Below, in pieces: positions 37,301 through 44,800 of a stretch of DNA of 64,000 bases. Numbering within the stretch: the stretch's first letter is position 1; every line of letters begins with the position of its first letter. The position numbers were made by a program, and so were the translations under genes. Below the pieces are notes generated by a model. The model was not told the origin of the DNA and made no database searches. It worked only from the letters and a program-made list of their open reading frames with translations. Origin of the DNA: Acanthopleuribacter pedis (GTDB lineage: Bacteria > Acidobacteriota > Holophagae > Acanthopleuribacterales > Acanthopleuribacteraceae); contig NZ_JAFREP010000011.1 in assembly GCF_017377855.1 (NCBI RefSeq), positions 62,001 through 126,000 of the forward strand, read 5' to 3'.

Positions 37301-38852
37301 GCCGTTGGTCCTCGTAAACCAGGGCCGTCGCGGCCGGATTTTCGGCGGCGATGCGGCGGAACCGCGCCGCAAAATCTTCGTCGGCGGCCGCGGCCCGGCC
37401 CTGGTGGGCGAGGTGTTGTTGCCGTTCATCGGCACGCAACAGGCTGAGCCGGCCCAGTTGGCTGTCCGGGTGTTCACAGAGCTGGAGCAGGGTTTCTTTG
37501 AGGCGCGCCAACAGCAGCTTGGCCTGGGCATGGTCCACAAATCGTAGGTCGTAGGCCAGACCGAGGCGCAATTCACCGTCCGGCACGGCGATCAGGGTCA
37601 GCGGGTAATGGTTGCGGCCGTGGGTGATGACCGCGCCGTCCTCGTGGCCGAGGCAGGCGTAGCGGGGTTCAAAACGCAGGCGGCGGTTGGCGCGCAGTTC
37701 CTCGTCGACCGGATAGTTTTCGAACACGACCAGGGTGTCAAACAGCGCGTTGCGTTGGGTTTCGGGCAGATCGCTCCAGCGTTGAATGTCGACCAGCGGG
37801 GTGTCGCTGTAGTCCTGGATTTGGTGCTGTTGGTTTTGCAGGTCGCGCAACCAGGCCGTCACCTTTTGCGTGGCGGGCAGGCGCACCCGGCTGGGCAAGG
37901 TGTTGATGAACATGCCGACCATTTCGTCGCTGCCGTCCAGTTCGGGTGGACGGCCCGCCACGGTGGTGCCGTAAACCACGTCGTCCTGACCGTTGAAGCG
38001 GCTTAGCAGCAGCGCCCAGGCGCCGTTGACCAAGGTCGCGGTGGTGAGGCCGTGGCGACGACACCATGCTTCGAGCCGTGCCGAAAGCGCCGGGCCGAGG
38101 GATTCGAGCCGTTCGCGGTAGGGCGGGGTTTTGCCGGTATAGCCGAACGGTTCGCCGGGAATGCCGAACGGTTCGCCGGGAATGCCGAACGGTTCGCCGG
38201 GAATGCCGAACGAGGTCGGCGCGCTGAAGCCGGCTAGCTGCTTGCGCCAAAAGGCTTCTTTTTGGACGGGGTTACGGGTTTTGAGCCACGCGATGTATTG
38301 CTCGAAGGGGCGGGGTTGGTTCAGGGGCGGCGTTGAAGCGTCGGCGAGCAACATCTGCACGATTTCACCCAGGACCAAGGCCATGCTCCAGCCGTCGAGG
38401 ATCAGGTGGTGGCTGCTGAGGATGAACCAGAAGGTTGCGGCGCCCCGTTGGATCAGGTGCAGGCGCAGCAGTGGCGGCTGGTTGAGGTTAAACCCTTGGG
38501 CACGGTCCTCGGCCAGTAAGGCGGCGAGCGCGTCTTCCTGTTGCGCCGATGAGCGATCCCGCCAGTCGTGGTGCTGGAGGGGGAGGTCGACTTCCTTGGC
38601 GGCGATTTGGATGGGTTGCCGTACCTGCTGCCAGAAAAAGGCGGAGCGCAGGATGGGATGACGGGCCAAACAGGTGCGCCACGCTTGCGCAAACAACGCC
38701 GGCTCAAGCGCGCCTTCCACCGCAAAGGTGTGCTGGGCGTGGTACGGGCTGTCGGCCTCGCTTTCAATCGCGTGGAACAGCAGCCCGGTTTGGAGCGGCG
38801 ACAGATTATAGATCGAGTGAATGTTGGTTTTGGAAAGCGTGGTGGTTGTCAT
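25368..38852 (-). CDS. NRPS: C-A(Asp)-PCP-PCP-C-A(Asp)-PCP-E-C-A(Pro)-PCP-C-TauD hydroxylase
   Basis: A 4494-aa synthetase. C1 (HHLILDG near 150) is of the type that follows an E domain. A1 and A2 both read D-L-T-K-I-G-H-V-G, an aspartate code. A1 is followed by two carriers (AGADSI, Ser 1021; GGDSI, Ser 1093). After C2 (HHLILDG near 1297), A2, and PCP GGDSI (Ser 2156) comes an E domain (HHLVIDG near 2330, NYLGQ), giving D-Asp. C3 (HHVLMDG near 2795), A3 with pocket D-V-Q-C-I-A-H-V-V (proline) and PCP (Ser 3630) follow. C4 (HHIVFDG near 3813) has no A domain after it; instead an Arg-rich linker leads to a TauD/SyrP-type Fe(II)/2-oxoglutarate dioxygenase (about 4190-4494) with H4270-x-E4272 and H4463. 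SyrP hydroxylates NRPS-bound Asp, so beta-hydroxylation of a carrier-bound residue is likely. It starts 5 bases after the upstream stop. Confidence 0.97.
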   Translation of the reverse strand: MTTTTLSKTNIHSIYNLSPLQTGLLFHAIESEADSPYHAQHTFAVEGALEPALFAQAWRTCLARHPILRSAFFWQQVRQPIQIAAKEVDLPLQHHDWRDRSSAQQEDALAALLAEDRAQGFNLNQPPLLRLHLIQRGAATFWFILSSHHLILDGWSMALVLGEIVQMLLADASTPPLNQPRPFEQYIAWLKTRNPVQKEAFWRKQLAGFSAPTSFGIPGEPFGIPGEPFGIPGEPFGYTGKTPPYRERLESLGPALSARLEAWCRRHGLTTATLVNGAWALLLSRFNGQDDVVYGTTVAGRPPELDGSDEMVGMFINTLPSRVRLPATQKVTAWLRDLQNQQHQIQDYSDTPLVDIQRWSDLPETQRNALFDTLVVFENYPVDEELRANRRLRFEPRYACLGHEDGAVITHGRNHYPLTLIAVPDGELRLGLAYDLRFVDHAQAKLLLARLKETLLQLCEHPDSQLGRLSLLRADERQQHLAHQGRAAAADEDFAARFRRIAAENPAATALVYEDQRLSYRELDTAAEQLAGRLFAAGVRPGGHVALVLEREPQWIVAVLAIHKAGASFVPLDADYPAERLRFILADSAAGWVLGRGDATFTPPAGCRTLDLDQPGETAPAPAPVSLGRTQPAYLIYTSGTSGTPKGVAVSHGALLSYVDALQIRLASAPGESLAALATVAADLGYTAIMVALAHGRTLRLLPHAFSFDGDALAASLAANPVDHLKITPSHLRGLLSVDQPQRVLPRKTLILGGEACEQSLVQRALALVPGLRVLNHYGPTEATVGVLTADLDGRTAPILGEPLANSEVTVLDRRGLLQPPGFPGEIMLAGHGLANGYHGNPRLTAERFRPNPFSRIAGARLYHSGDRGVVLAEGGIQFLGRIDQQVKIRGFRVEPAEIAARLKTLDGVDDAVVIAREGRLLAYLIGNVAAKETAAVQLARHLPDYMIPAAFIHLNQLPLTVNGKLDTRALPEPDQVENDATGVAEPRDAVEALLAEVWRDLLQQPKLGMDTNLYSAGADSILVLQAVAALRRRGVKVAPRQVFQHPTIAELGAVLETPTRQVEKQLLELWRELLGNDRLDRHADFYAAGGDSIKALQMTAAARRLGLPLNPRLLFQNPNPALLAQALGAQNEPAAQKPAGPAPFSLAKLPAERLAALRANPNVVDVYPVAPIQHGMLLDCLLDESARPYFNQVVLDVAVALDHAAMARACDYLVQRHDILRTGFVWENLDVPHQVVFAKVANPFQSHTGPDATEQHLKAYCAADLSRGFAFQQAPLWRLAAFASSDNHTRLVWSHHHLILDGWSLPQLLQELLEIYALFKAGQTPTAADAPRYACYLQWLGAREATAETTFWREQLADYPGGALLPGQPRKDAADAVLRVALDRDTTHRLNVLAQSAKVTLNTLVQAAWALTLARRNDRDDVVFGITHAGRNLPVDDIDRILGVFINTVPLRLQIPDELSVRDWLTAIQQHNLAMDTFVHTRLSTIIQRAEQPAESPLFESIVSFKNLPAQDETQGLSDQLGLRLEERHLGHNNLPLSLMFEPDESLGIEAYYQASRFTAADIDALLASFQTLCRRFVANPRARVADLHVLDDSAWTQIQGWSRGPEPGPAATVPALFHGNAARRGTARALVEGTRTWTYAAAARLVRHRARQLRRDGLSPGDRVGLYQDRTADMVINLLAVMDCGAAVVPLDPRLPAARCRLMLEDAEPKLVIGSGPHPDWMPEALTWLTFDALPADVEDDVEDDAGDGGEHPIIPSPTDTAYIIYTSGSTGKPKGVAVSHAAIANYSLAVNEALALPADAELTTPATVAADLGHTALYGALLTGRCLRLLPVEAAFDANLFAATLAEHPTDALKIVPSHLEALLAAEQPQRLLPRHTLISGGEALTAPLIEKLRALAPNLRIVNHYGPSEATVGVLTHRGGSEDRVVPVGLPLRGCEAWVLDSAGRPLPIGVPGELYLGGRCLADGYWRNEAQTRAVFVAHPFNAGARLYRSGDRVVRREDGALVFLGRVDDQVKIRGYRVEPGECAAWLRAQDEVLDAAVKVWSDERGNRLAGYWVPAQQTDADRLLEKMKAALPDYLVPADLMQLATLPLNLNGKVDRGQLPDPRARNTEKTAITAPQTPLETILHAIWCALFRKDALDIHANFFELGGDSILNLQVTAKARAEGVLFKPRDLFANPTIASLAAVAKRKNSQAAATPVASAPAALTPIQQWFFDGKPANVHHHNQSLLLRLVKPLETATLAYAIQVLLHRHEALRTRFEGAAFKPRALPVDEIVGVFSEHSDDISLKDWDRAVQSSLNIKQGPLWRVALRRGAAGDHLLLVCHHLVIDGVSWRLLLHDLVAALQNPTAPLPPLTASPQARWVAAARRWVGTEKARDTAARWRAQLPTEAPSFPNPPTSNRIGDSARVQRRLTAAQTQQLLHQSGAAYNTNIQELLVAAMVTALREWLPGEQVHLDMEGHGREVFGLDVDVSDCLGWFTARYPVAFPSATPDPVQRVYQVKETLRGLPAPATFGVLKTFGDGSLKGPAPRVSFNYLGQVDAGTAHGDLAEPVTGFEAADQDPNNPRRHQLNLIADIHGDVLHLNFSANRLQRDAATLGRLADSTHDALLHLIALTQREDLGGRQPCDFPLVDLDQTALDRLLPAPLWRRVADLYPTTPMQAGLLFHAVSDPDNDAYLNQFSCRLHGPLDEAVFEQAWQAAIQRHAVLRTGFVWPQDAAPLQVVFRDAPCPLHRADLRDLNAAAQNQVVADYLQEDRARGFDWQQAPLMRLALFRHGEDERSLVWTRHHVLMDGWCSALLIDEVLESYTALCQGRAPQRAAVKPYRDYIAWLQGRDTAEAEAYWRKRLAGFTETTSLPRRRGGHQGAAYGERELRFTSGETQQLQTFAAATGVTLNTLFQAAWALLLGRWCDRDAVLFGITAAGRPPEVEGVNDMLGLFINSLPLRLSAPQSGSVAAWLNEVQQHSAADRRFEQLALTRIHAQSELPGDAALFDSLLVFENYPGQDTVLPNGLRFETQTNVDRTHYPLTLIVQPDAELRVQFSYRREAFDAPFMERVAARFQMILQALTQADDLGEVTWFDPAELETAQTPEADFQPVQRWFESQVAAKGEQTAVIAGAQRLDYAGLNRAAESWAQVLLQRGARPGQRVAVALERGPRMMVAVLAVLKSGAAYVPLDTHLPPQRRQALLEQAQPLAVLTEQAVLARTGDLSPHQILMDEAPEAPAERLTALEPAAEDAAYLIYTSGSTGQPKGVLMNHGALNNLIAWHAARDLPGSITAFFAAFNFDVSFQEMLSTWAGGGTLVVVDAATRADSHAFIDLLAAHRVTRCFLPVIAFHHLTAALAERGQHLPALKQIITAGEALRLPDKVRRAVHAHLPGLTLSNHYGPSETHVVTSLDLEGDALTWPALPAIGRAITGVTAQVCDRRGVPLPSEVPGELWLGGAAVGLGYWNDAEQTAARFVAGEAGRRYRGGDRVVRDRDGLLHFLERIDRQVKIRGYRIEPAEIEQALGQHPDVDAAAVVVRAHAGTQSLEAFVATTRVSPEALRDHLRTTLPDYMVPARLTVLEALPLTTSGKLDRRALPAAGENDHEAPQSVWETRLCALFQNLLEREQVGPNDNFFECGGHSLLAARLIARLREESGAALKIRDLFERPTPRLLAALCETPADAARLPEPSVVDRDAPLPLSFGQQRLWFLDQLEGPQAAYNICLALDLKGALRPEDVEAALRLVLRNHEALRTRFESRGGSGRQVVEAEPMLHLAVSDAPDEAAVTRALQAEKNQVFDLERAPLLRTRLLRRGPDHHVLVLTCHHIVFDGWSVGILARDWAAAYRAVRAGDALAPSTALHYADFAAWQQRLLSGAELTQRRLFWQRKLTGLAAELPLRADFETVDPADTRGAACRHILPAETGAALHALCRAHQVTPFTALLGLFRVWLANHCGVSDFAIGAPDAGRHHPAFENTIGFFVDQMVLRAMVQADQNVVDLVRNERDGFLAAQNQNLPFPMLVELSGHPRVTGRNPLTQVQFNMHHASVGALDLPGLTATPREVDTVHARFPLALHAADEGDRLELSLVYRAAWFRPATVEAWLTEIAALITHALAEPTTQVAALWQPLQEQRQAKQARAEDHKAASLRNLRGRRTPRGGERQNAAPRGRRRAVRVSGDQLVGEQPLFPQDGFGLILTPNHQPFDGRGWIEAQRDSLHAKLQQHGALLLRGFNIAGEADLEQLIQHWCPSGPADYAFGSTPRSQLHGRIYTSTDYPADQMIPLHGENAYTNRWPMKVFFHCITAAEQGGETPIADMRAVYHQLDPVVRERFAAKKLLYVRNFSALAVSWQDAFQTKDRDAVAAYCRANGIDFTWLDASRLQTRQILAAVQRHPQTGEPLWFNQAHLFHHSALPEQVQRDLLAEMTPREFPRNVFYGDGSAIEAEALTAIRATLDAHTRAFPWQPGDVLVLDNMRCAHGRNPFQGDRKIVVGMAEAISAEQCEQENPSP
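38142..38211. repeat. In-frame 21-base tandem repeat, three copies plus a partial fourth
   Basis: The unit (GCCGAACGGTTCGCCGGGAA plus T, plus strand) runs at 38142-38162, 38163-38183 and 38184-38204, then a partial copy starts. In the protein it gives three GIPGEPF heptapeptides inside the first C domain of the 4494-aa NRPS, downstream of HHLILDG. The copies are identical at DNA level, so the expansion is recent or subject to replication slippage. Confidence 0.9.
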
Positions 38853-38857
38853 CGTGT

Positions 38858-41800
38858 TCAGCCTAAAAAGGTTAGCAGTTGGTCCAGATCGTCCTGGGCC
38901 AAGTCCGCGTTGGGGAAGTCGGAAGGGGTGAAGGTGGGCGTGTCGTCGGCGAGCGCGTGGGTAATCAGGGCGGTTAAGCCGCGTTTCAGTTCGTCGCGCA
39001 GGGCTTCGATGGTGGCCGCCTCGAAGCGGGCGGCGCTGTAGTCGATCAGGAAGCTCAGGCGGCCGTGCTGGACCTGGGCCGTGATTTCCAGTTCGAGCGA
39101 GCGTGGGTTGTCGCGGTGGATGTCGCCGAGCAGCAGGTCGTCGACGGGTTGTAGTGGGGTGTCCGCGTCGAGGACGCCGTCCAGCTGGCCGAGGTAGTTA
39201 AAACCCACCCGCGGTTGCGGCAGCGCCGCCATGGCGGCACGCACGGCGGGGTCGGGGTGCAGCGTGCGCAGCAGACCGAAGCCGAGACCGTCGTTGGGGA
39301 CGGCCTTGAGGCGTTCCTTGGTTTCCTTGAGCAAGCGGTCCAGGTCGCCGTCGACGGGTAACCACAGCGGATAAATCGCGGTGAACCAGCCCACGGTGCG
39401 CGCCACATCGCTGTTGCCGCGTCCGTGGCTCTCTACTTCAAGCAAGGCACCGTCCTCGTTGCTCCATTGCGCCAATGCGGCGGCGACGGCGGCGGAGAGC
39501 AGGGTTTGCAGCGGCAGACCGGTACTTTGCGGGATCTCATGCAGCAGTTGCGCGGTGCCGGTCGCGTCCAGGGACTCGCGCACCAAGGCCAAATCGGCGT
39601 GGTGGTTGGTTCCGTTGGGATGGTCGACCGGGAGGGTCGGGTTTTTGGGCAGTGCCGCCTGCCAGTAGGCCAGTTCCTCGCGGCGTTCGTCGGCGCGGGC
39701 GGCGGCCTGTTGCTGTTGCGCCCATTGTTGGAAGGAAAGGGATTTTGCGGGCAGTGCAAGGGGTTGATCGGCGGCCGCTTGGGCGTAGGCCGTCATAAAG
39801 TCTTCGAGCAGGATGCGCCAGGAAACACCGTCGACAATCAGGTGATGGCAGACCCACAAGAGCAGCGAGGGGGCCGTGCCGCAATCCAACAAAAACACCC
39901 GTTGGGCCGGGCCTTTTTCCAGATCGAGGCCGCTTTGGAGGTCGGCACAACGCGCGGCGATGTGGGCGCGGCGACGGGTTTCGTCCCAATCGCCCAGGTC
40001 ACCCAAGGCGACCGTTTCCACGAGGTCGGCGGTTTCTTGTTCGGGTAACCACTGCACCACCGCGCCGAGCGCGTCTTGGCTGAAGCGGGCGCGCAGTTGG
40101 TCGTGGTGGTTGGCGAGGTGGGTCAGGACGGCGCGGGTCAGCGCGGTGTCCAGCGGGGTTTGTTGTTCGAACAAGAGCGCTTGGTTGAAGTGGTGTGCCC
40201 GCGGCAAACGCTGCTGGAAAAACCAAATTTGGATTGGGGTTAACGCGACGGGGCCGGACACGGCCTGTTGCGTGAGCACCTCGGTTGCCGCGTCCTCCTC
40301 GACGGTGACGACGCGTGCCAGTTCGGCGAGGGTTTGGTGTTCAAAGATGTCCTTGGCGGTGAGGGTTAGGCCGGCGTGGCGGGCCTTGGCGACGACTTGC
40401 AGGCTGAGGATGGAATCGCCGCCCGCGGCAAAGAAGTTGTCGTTGGGGCCGATGTTTTTTTGCGGCAGGAGTTCTTGCCAAATGCGCTGCAACACCGCGG
40501 CGGGACCTTGCGCGGCAACGGGTTCTGTTTCCTTCTCCGTCGTCGCCGCGATCTCCATTTGGGCCAAGCGCAAGCGATCAATTTTGCCGTTGGCGGTCAG
40601 CGGCATGCTGTCGCGGTGCTGCCACACGCTTGGGACCATGTAGTCGGGCAGCCGCGTGGCCAGCCAGGCGCGTAACCTGTCGCTGTCGGCCGAACCCGTG
40701 TAGCTGCAAACCAGGAAACGGTGGTGGCTGTCGCCGCGGGCCTGAACCACCGCGACTTGGACTTGGTCGTGGGCGGTCAGGTGTGCTTCGATGTCCGCCG
40801 TTTCGATGCGGAACCCGCGAATTTTGACCTGTTGATCGCGGCGACCGACCAATTCAAGACAGCCGTTGCGACCCCGTCTCGCCAAGTCTCCCGTGCGGTA
40901 AAGACGGGCGCCCGGCGTGTCGCTGAAGGGATGGGGCACAAAGGCCGCCGCGGTTTTGGCGGGGTCGCCGCCGTAGCAACGGGCCAAGCCGGGCCCGCCG
41001 ATGTAAAGTTCGCCGACCACGCCGGTGGCGGTGAGGCGGCCGAAGCGGTCGAGCACCCAGGTTTCCACGCCGGGGAAGGCCGTGCCGATGGGTAAAACCG
41101 CGTCGTCGGCGGCGGTGCCGCGTTGGGGTTGGTACCAGGTCGAGTCGATGCTCGCCTCGGTCAGGCCGTAACTGTTGACCAGCCGGGTTTCGGCGCCGCA
41201 AACCGCTTCCAGCGCGGCTTGATCGCGGGCGTACCACAGATCGGAACCGGTGATGATCATCGTCATGAAATCGAGCCGCCGCCCGGTGTCGCCGACCCAC
41301 TGAACCAGGTGGCGCAAGACGGCGGGCACGAATTCGGCGTGGCTCACGGCCTGTTCGCGCAGCAGGGTGTACAACGCGGGGGGGTCGAGCAAGGTTTCGG
41401 CCGGGCAAAGCACGAGGCGCCCGCCGCTGCACAAGGCGCGGATCAGGTCGCCGCCCCAAACGTCGAAAGAGAAGGCGGCCATCTGCAGGTGGGCGTGGTG
41501 GGGTTGCAGGTCGTAGGCTTGCAACCACGCGGCCGCGCTGCTTGCCAGGGCGCCGTGGGTGTTGACCACCGCCTTGGGTGTGCCGGTCGAACCGGAGGTG
41601 AACACCGCATAGGCGGCGCGGTCGGGGTCGATCACCAAGTCCGGGTTGTGCTCGGGTTGGCGGGCGATGATGGCGGCGGCGGTGTCGCGGTTCAGCGTGG
41701 CGCGGCCGAATTGGCGCGCCTGTTCGTCGGTTTCGTTGTTGGTGATCAGCAGGCGCACCTTGCCGTGTTCCACCATGCTCGCCAAGCGGGCGGCGGGCAA

Positions 41801-44800
41801 ACGCGGATCCAGTGGCACGTAGACCTGGCCGGCTTTGAGGCAGGCGAGCACCGCGATCACCGTGGCGGCCCCGCGCGGCAGGCAAATCCCGATTTGGCTT
41901 TCGGGCGCGCGTCCCAGCGTGCCCAGGTGATGGGCCAGTTGGTTGGCCGACTGGTTGAGGGCGGCGTAGCTCAGGGCATTGCCGTTGTCGACGACCGCCG
42001 CGGCCGCGCCTTGGCGGGCGGCCCATGCCTCGAAGCGGGCAGCGATGTTTTGGGTGAGTGCCGCGGGTGGCAGGGGCGGCGCGCTGCCCAGGGCGCGCAA
42101 CTGCTGTTGTTCCGCGGCCGGGATCAGGGTCAGGTTGGACAGCGGCCGGTCCGGGTGGCGGCAAACCTGGCCGAGCACTTGGGCCAAGCTTTCGCACAGG
42201 CGTTGCATGGTTGCCGGTTCGAACAGGTCGGTGCGGTACTCCAGGTCGCCTTGATAGCCGTTTTCGGTTTGGCGCAGCGAGAGGGTGAGATCGAACTCGG
42301 AGCGGGTGCCCGCCTGGTCGATGGGTGTCGCTTCGAGGCCGTCCAGCGTGAGCGGCGGCAAGGGCGCGTTGTTGAGGATGAACATCACCTGGAACAGCGG
42401 CGCGTGGGCCAGGCTGCGCTCCGGTTGGAGCAGGTCGACCACCCGTTCAAAGGGGGTGTCGGCGTGCTGGAAGGCGGCAAGACTGTTGCGTTTCACCGTG
42501 GCCAAGAGTTCGGCGAAGCTGTGTTTGGGATGGACGTGGTTGCGGAGTACGAGGGTGTTGAGGAACAAACCGACGACCTGTTCCAGGTCACCGTGATCGC
42601 GGCCCGCGACCGGCGTACCAACCGCAATATCGGCTTGGCCGGACCAGTCGGCGAGCAACAGGTTAAAGGCGGCGAGCAGCACCATAAAAGGCGTGACGCC
42701 CTCGTGTTGTGCCAGACGATCAACTTGGACCGCAAGGGTTTGCGGGAAATGGACCGGGCGCAACGCGCCCTGGTAATTCTGTTGTAAGGGACGGGGATGG
42801 TCGGTAGGCAATGCCAGCAGCGGCGGCAGACCGGCCAGGGTTTCGGCCCAAAACCGTTCCGAAACCGCCGCGTTCGACCGGTGCTGTTGGTGGTAGGCAA
42901 AGTCGCGGTACTGCAAACCCTCGGCGCGGTTGTTGGGTTGGGATCCGGCGCACGCGGCGTTGTAAGCCGCGGTCAGGTCGCCGAGCAACACGCCCATTGA
43001 CCAACCGTCCGCGATCAGGTGGTGCAGTGTCAGCGAGAGGACGTGTTCCTCCTCGCTGAGCGCAAAAAGCGCCCAGCGCACGAGGGGACCTTGTTCCAGT
43101 TGGAACGGGGTTTGGCTTTGCGCGGCAAGTTGGCGCTGGAGTTCCCGTTCCCGTTGGTCCGGGTCGAGCGGGGTGAGGTCAAAAGCGCACACCTCGGCGG
43201 CGCGGCTTGGATCCATCGCGATGAAACCGGAACCCGCGTCAACGGCTACAAAACTGCACAGCATCGGATGGCGTTGGTTGAGCGCGGCGACGGCGGCGTT
43301 CAGCGCGTCGCGATCCAACTGACCCTTGAGGCGCAGGGCGAGCGGCATGTTGTGGGTGGCGCTCGGGCCGTCGAATTGGTCGAGGAACCACAGGCGTTGT
43401 TGCTGGGATGACAGTGGGATGCGTGCGTCGGCGGGGGCCGGGGTCAGGGTTTTGTGGGCGCGGCGTTGGTGTTGGTCGGCGACCCGTGCCAAATCGGCCA
43501 AAACGGGATGCTCAAACAGCAGCGGCAGTTCCAGGTCGATGCCGAAGCGTTCCCGCAAGCGGGTGCGCACTTGGCCGGCCAGCAAGGAATGGCCGCCGAG
43601 TTCGAAGAAGTGACTGTCCGCGCCGACGGCGGCGCCGTGCAGCAGCTCGTGCCAGACTAGTGCAATTTGCTGTTCCGTCTGGGTTTGCAGCGGTTGGTGT
43701 GGGTTGGTGGTCGCTTGTGGCAGCGCGGCGATGTCCAGTTTCCCGTTGACGGTGAGCGGGAAGGCCTCAAGCACCTGCACGCTGCTCGGCATATGGGTTG
43801 CCGGCAGCAACTCGGCCAAGGCTTGGCGCAAGCGCGCGGGTTCGGGTCGGTTGCCGGCGGTCGCGACATAGGCGTCGAGACGTTGGGCCTCGGCGTCAAA
43901 AACCACCGCGGCCTGGGCCACGCCGGGGCATTGTTGCAACACCTGTTCGATTTCACCGGGTTCGATGCGCAAGCCGCGCCATTTGATCTGGCGGTCCAGG
44001 CGCCCCAAAAATTCGAGACGGCCGTCCGACCTTTCGACGAGGCGGTCGCCGCTGTAGTAAACCCGTGCGCCGGGTTCTGTGCTGAAGGGGTCGGGGCGGA
44101 AGGTGGCGGCGGTGCGGCGCGCATCGCCCGCGTAACCGCGCGCCAAGGTGGGACCGCCGATCAGCAGCTCGCCCGGCGTACCGGCTTCAACGGCTTGACC
44201 GCGCGCGTCGACCAAGGTTAGTCGGCAGGCCGGCAAGGCACGCCCGAGGGTCCAGCTTTGGTCGTCGCCATAGCGGTCGGCGCAGACGGTAATGGTGGTT
44301 TCGCTGGGGCCGTAAGCGTTGTGGAGGGTGCGGCCCGCGGCCCAACGGGTGAGGAGCGCGGGCGGACAGGTTTCGCCGCCGAGCACCAGGTGACGCAGGT
44401 TGGGCAAATCGGTTTCGGGCCAGTGGGCCAAGGCCGAGGGCGGGATTTGTACGTGGCTGATGCGTTGTGCGGCGAGGAAGGCCGTGGTTTGTTCGCCGTC
44501 GCGCAGGCAATCTTTGGGGGCGAGTACCAGGCAGGCGCCCGCGCCGAGGGCGAGGGCCACATCCGCCATGGCCACGTCGAAGTGCAGTCCCACCAATTGA
44601 AGCACACGGTCGCCGGGTTGGACCGCGTAGCGTTGGATGAGGTCCGCCTGCACCTGTTGGTAGGCGCCGTGGGTGACACATACCGGCTTGGGGGGGCCGC
44701 TGCTGCCGGAGGTGTGGACCAGGTACACCGCGTTGGCCGCGTCGACCGCGACCGGGTCGCACGGGGTGGATTCGCTTTGATCAGCCTCGTGCCACCAACC

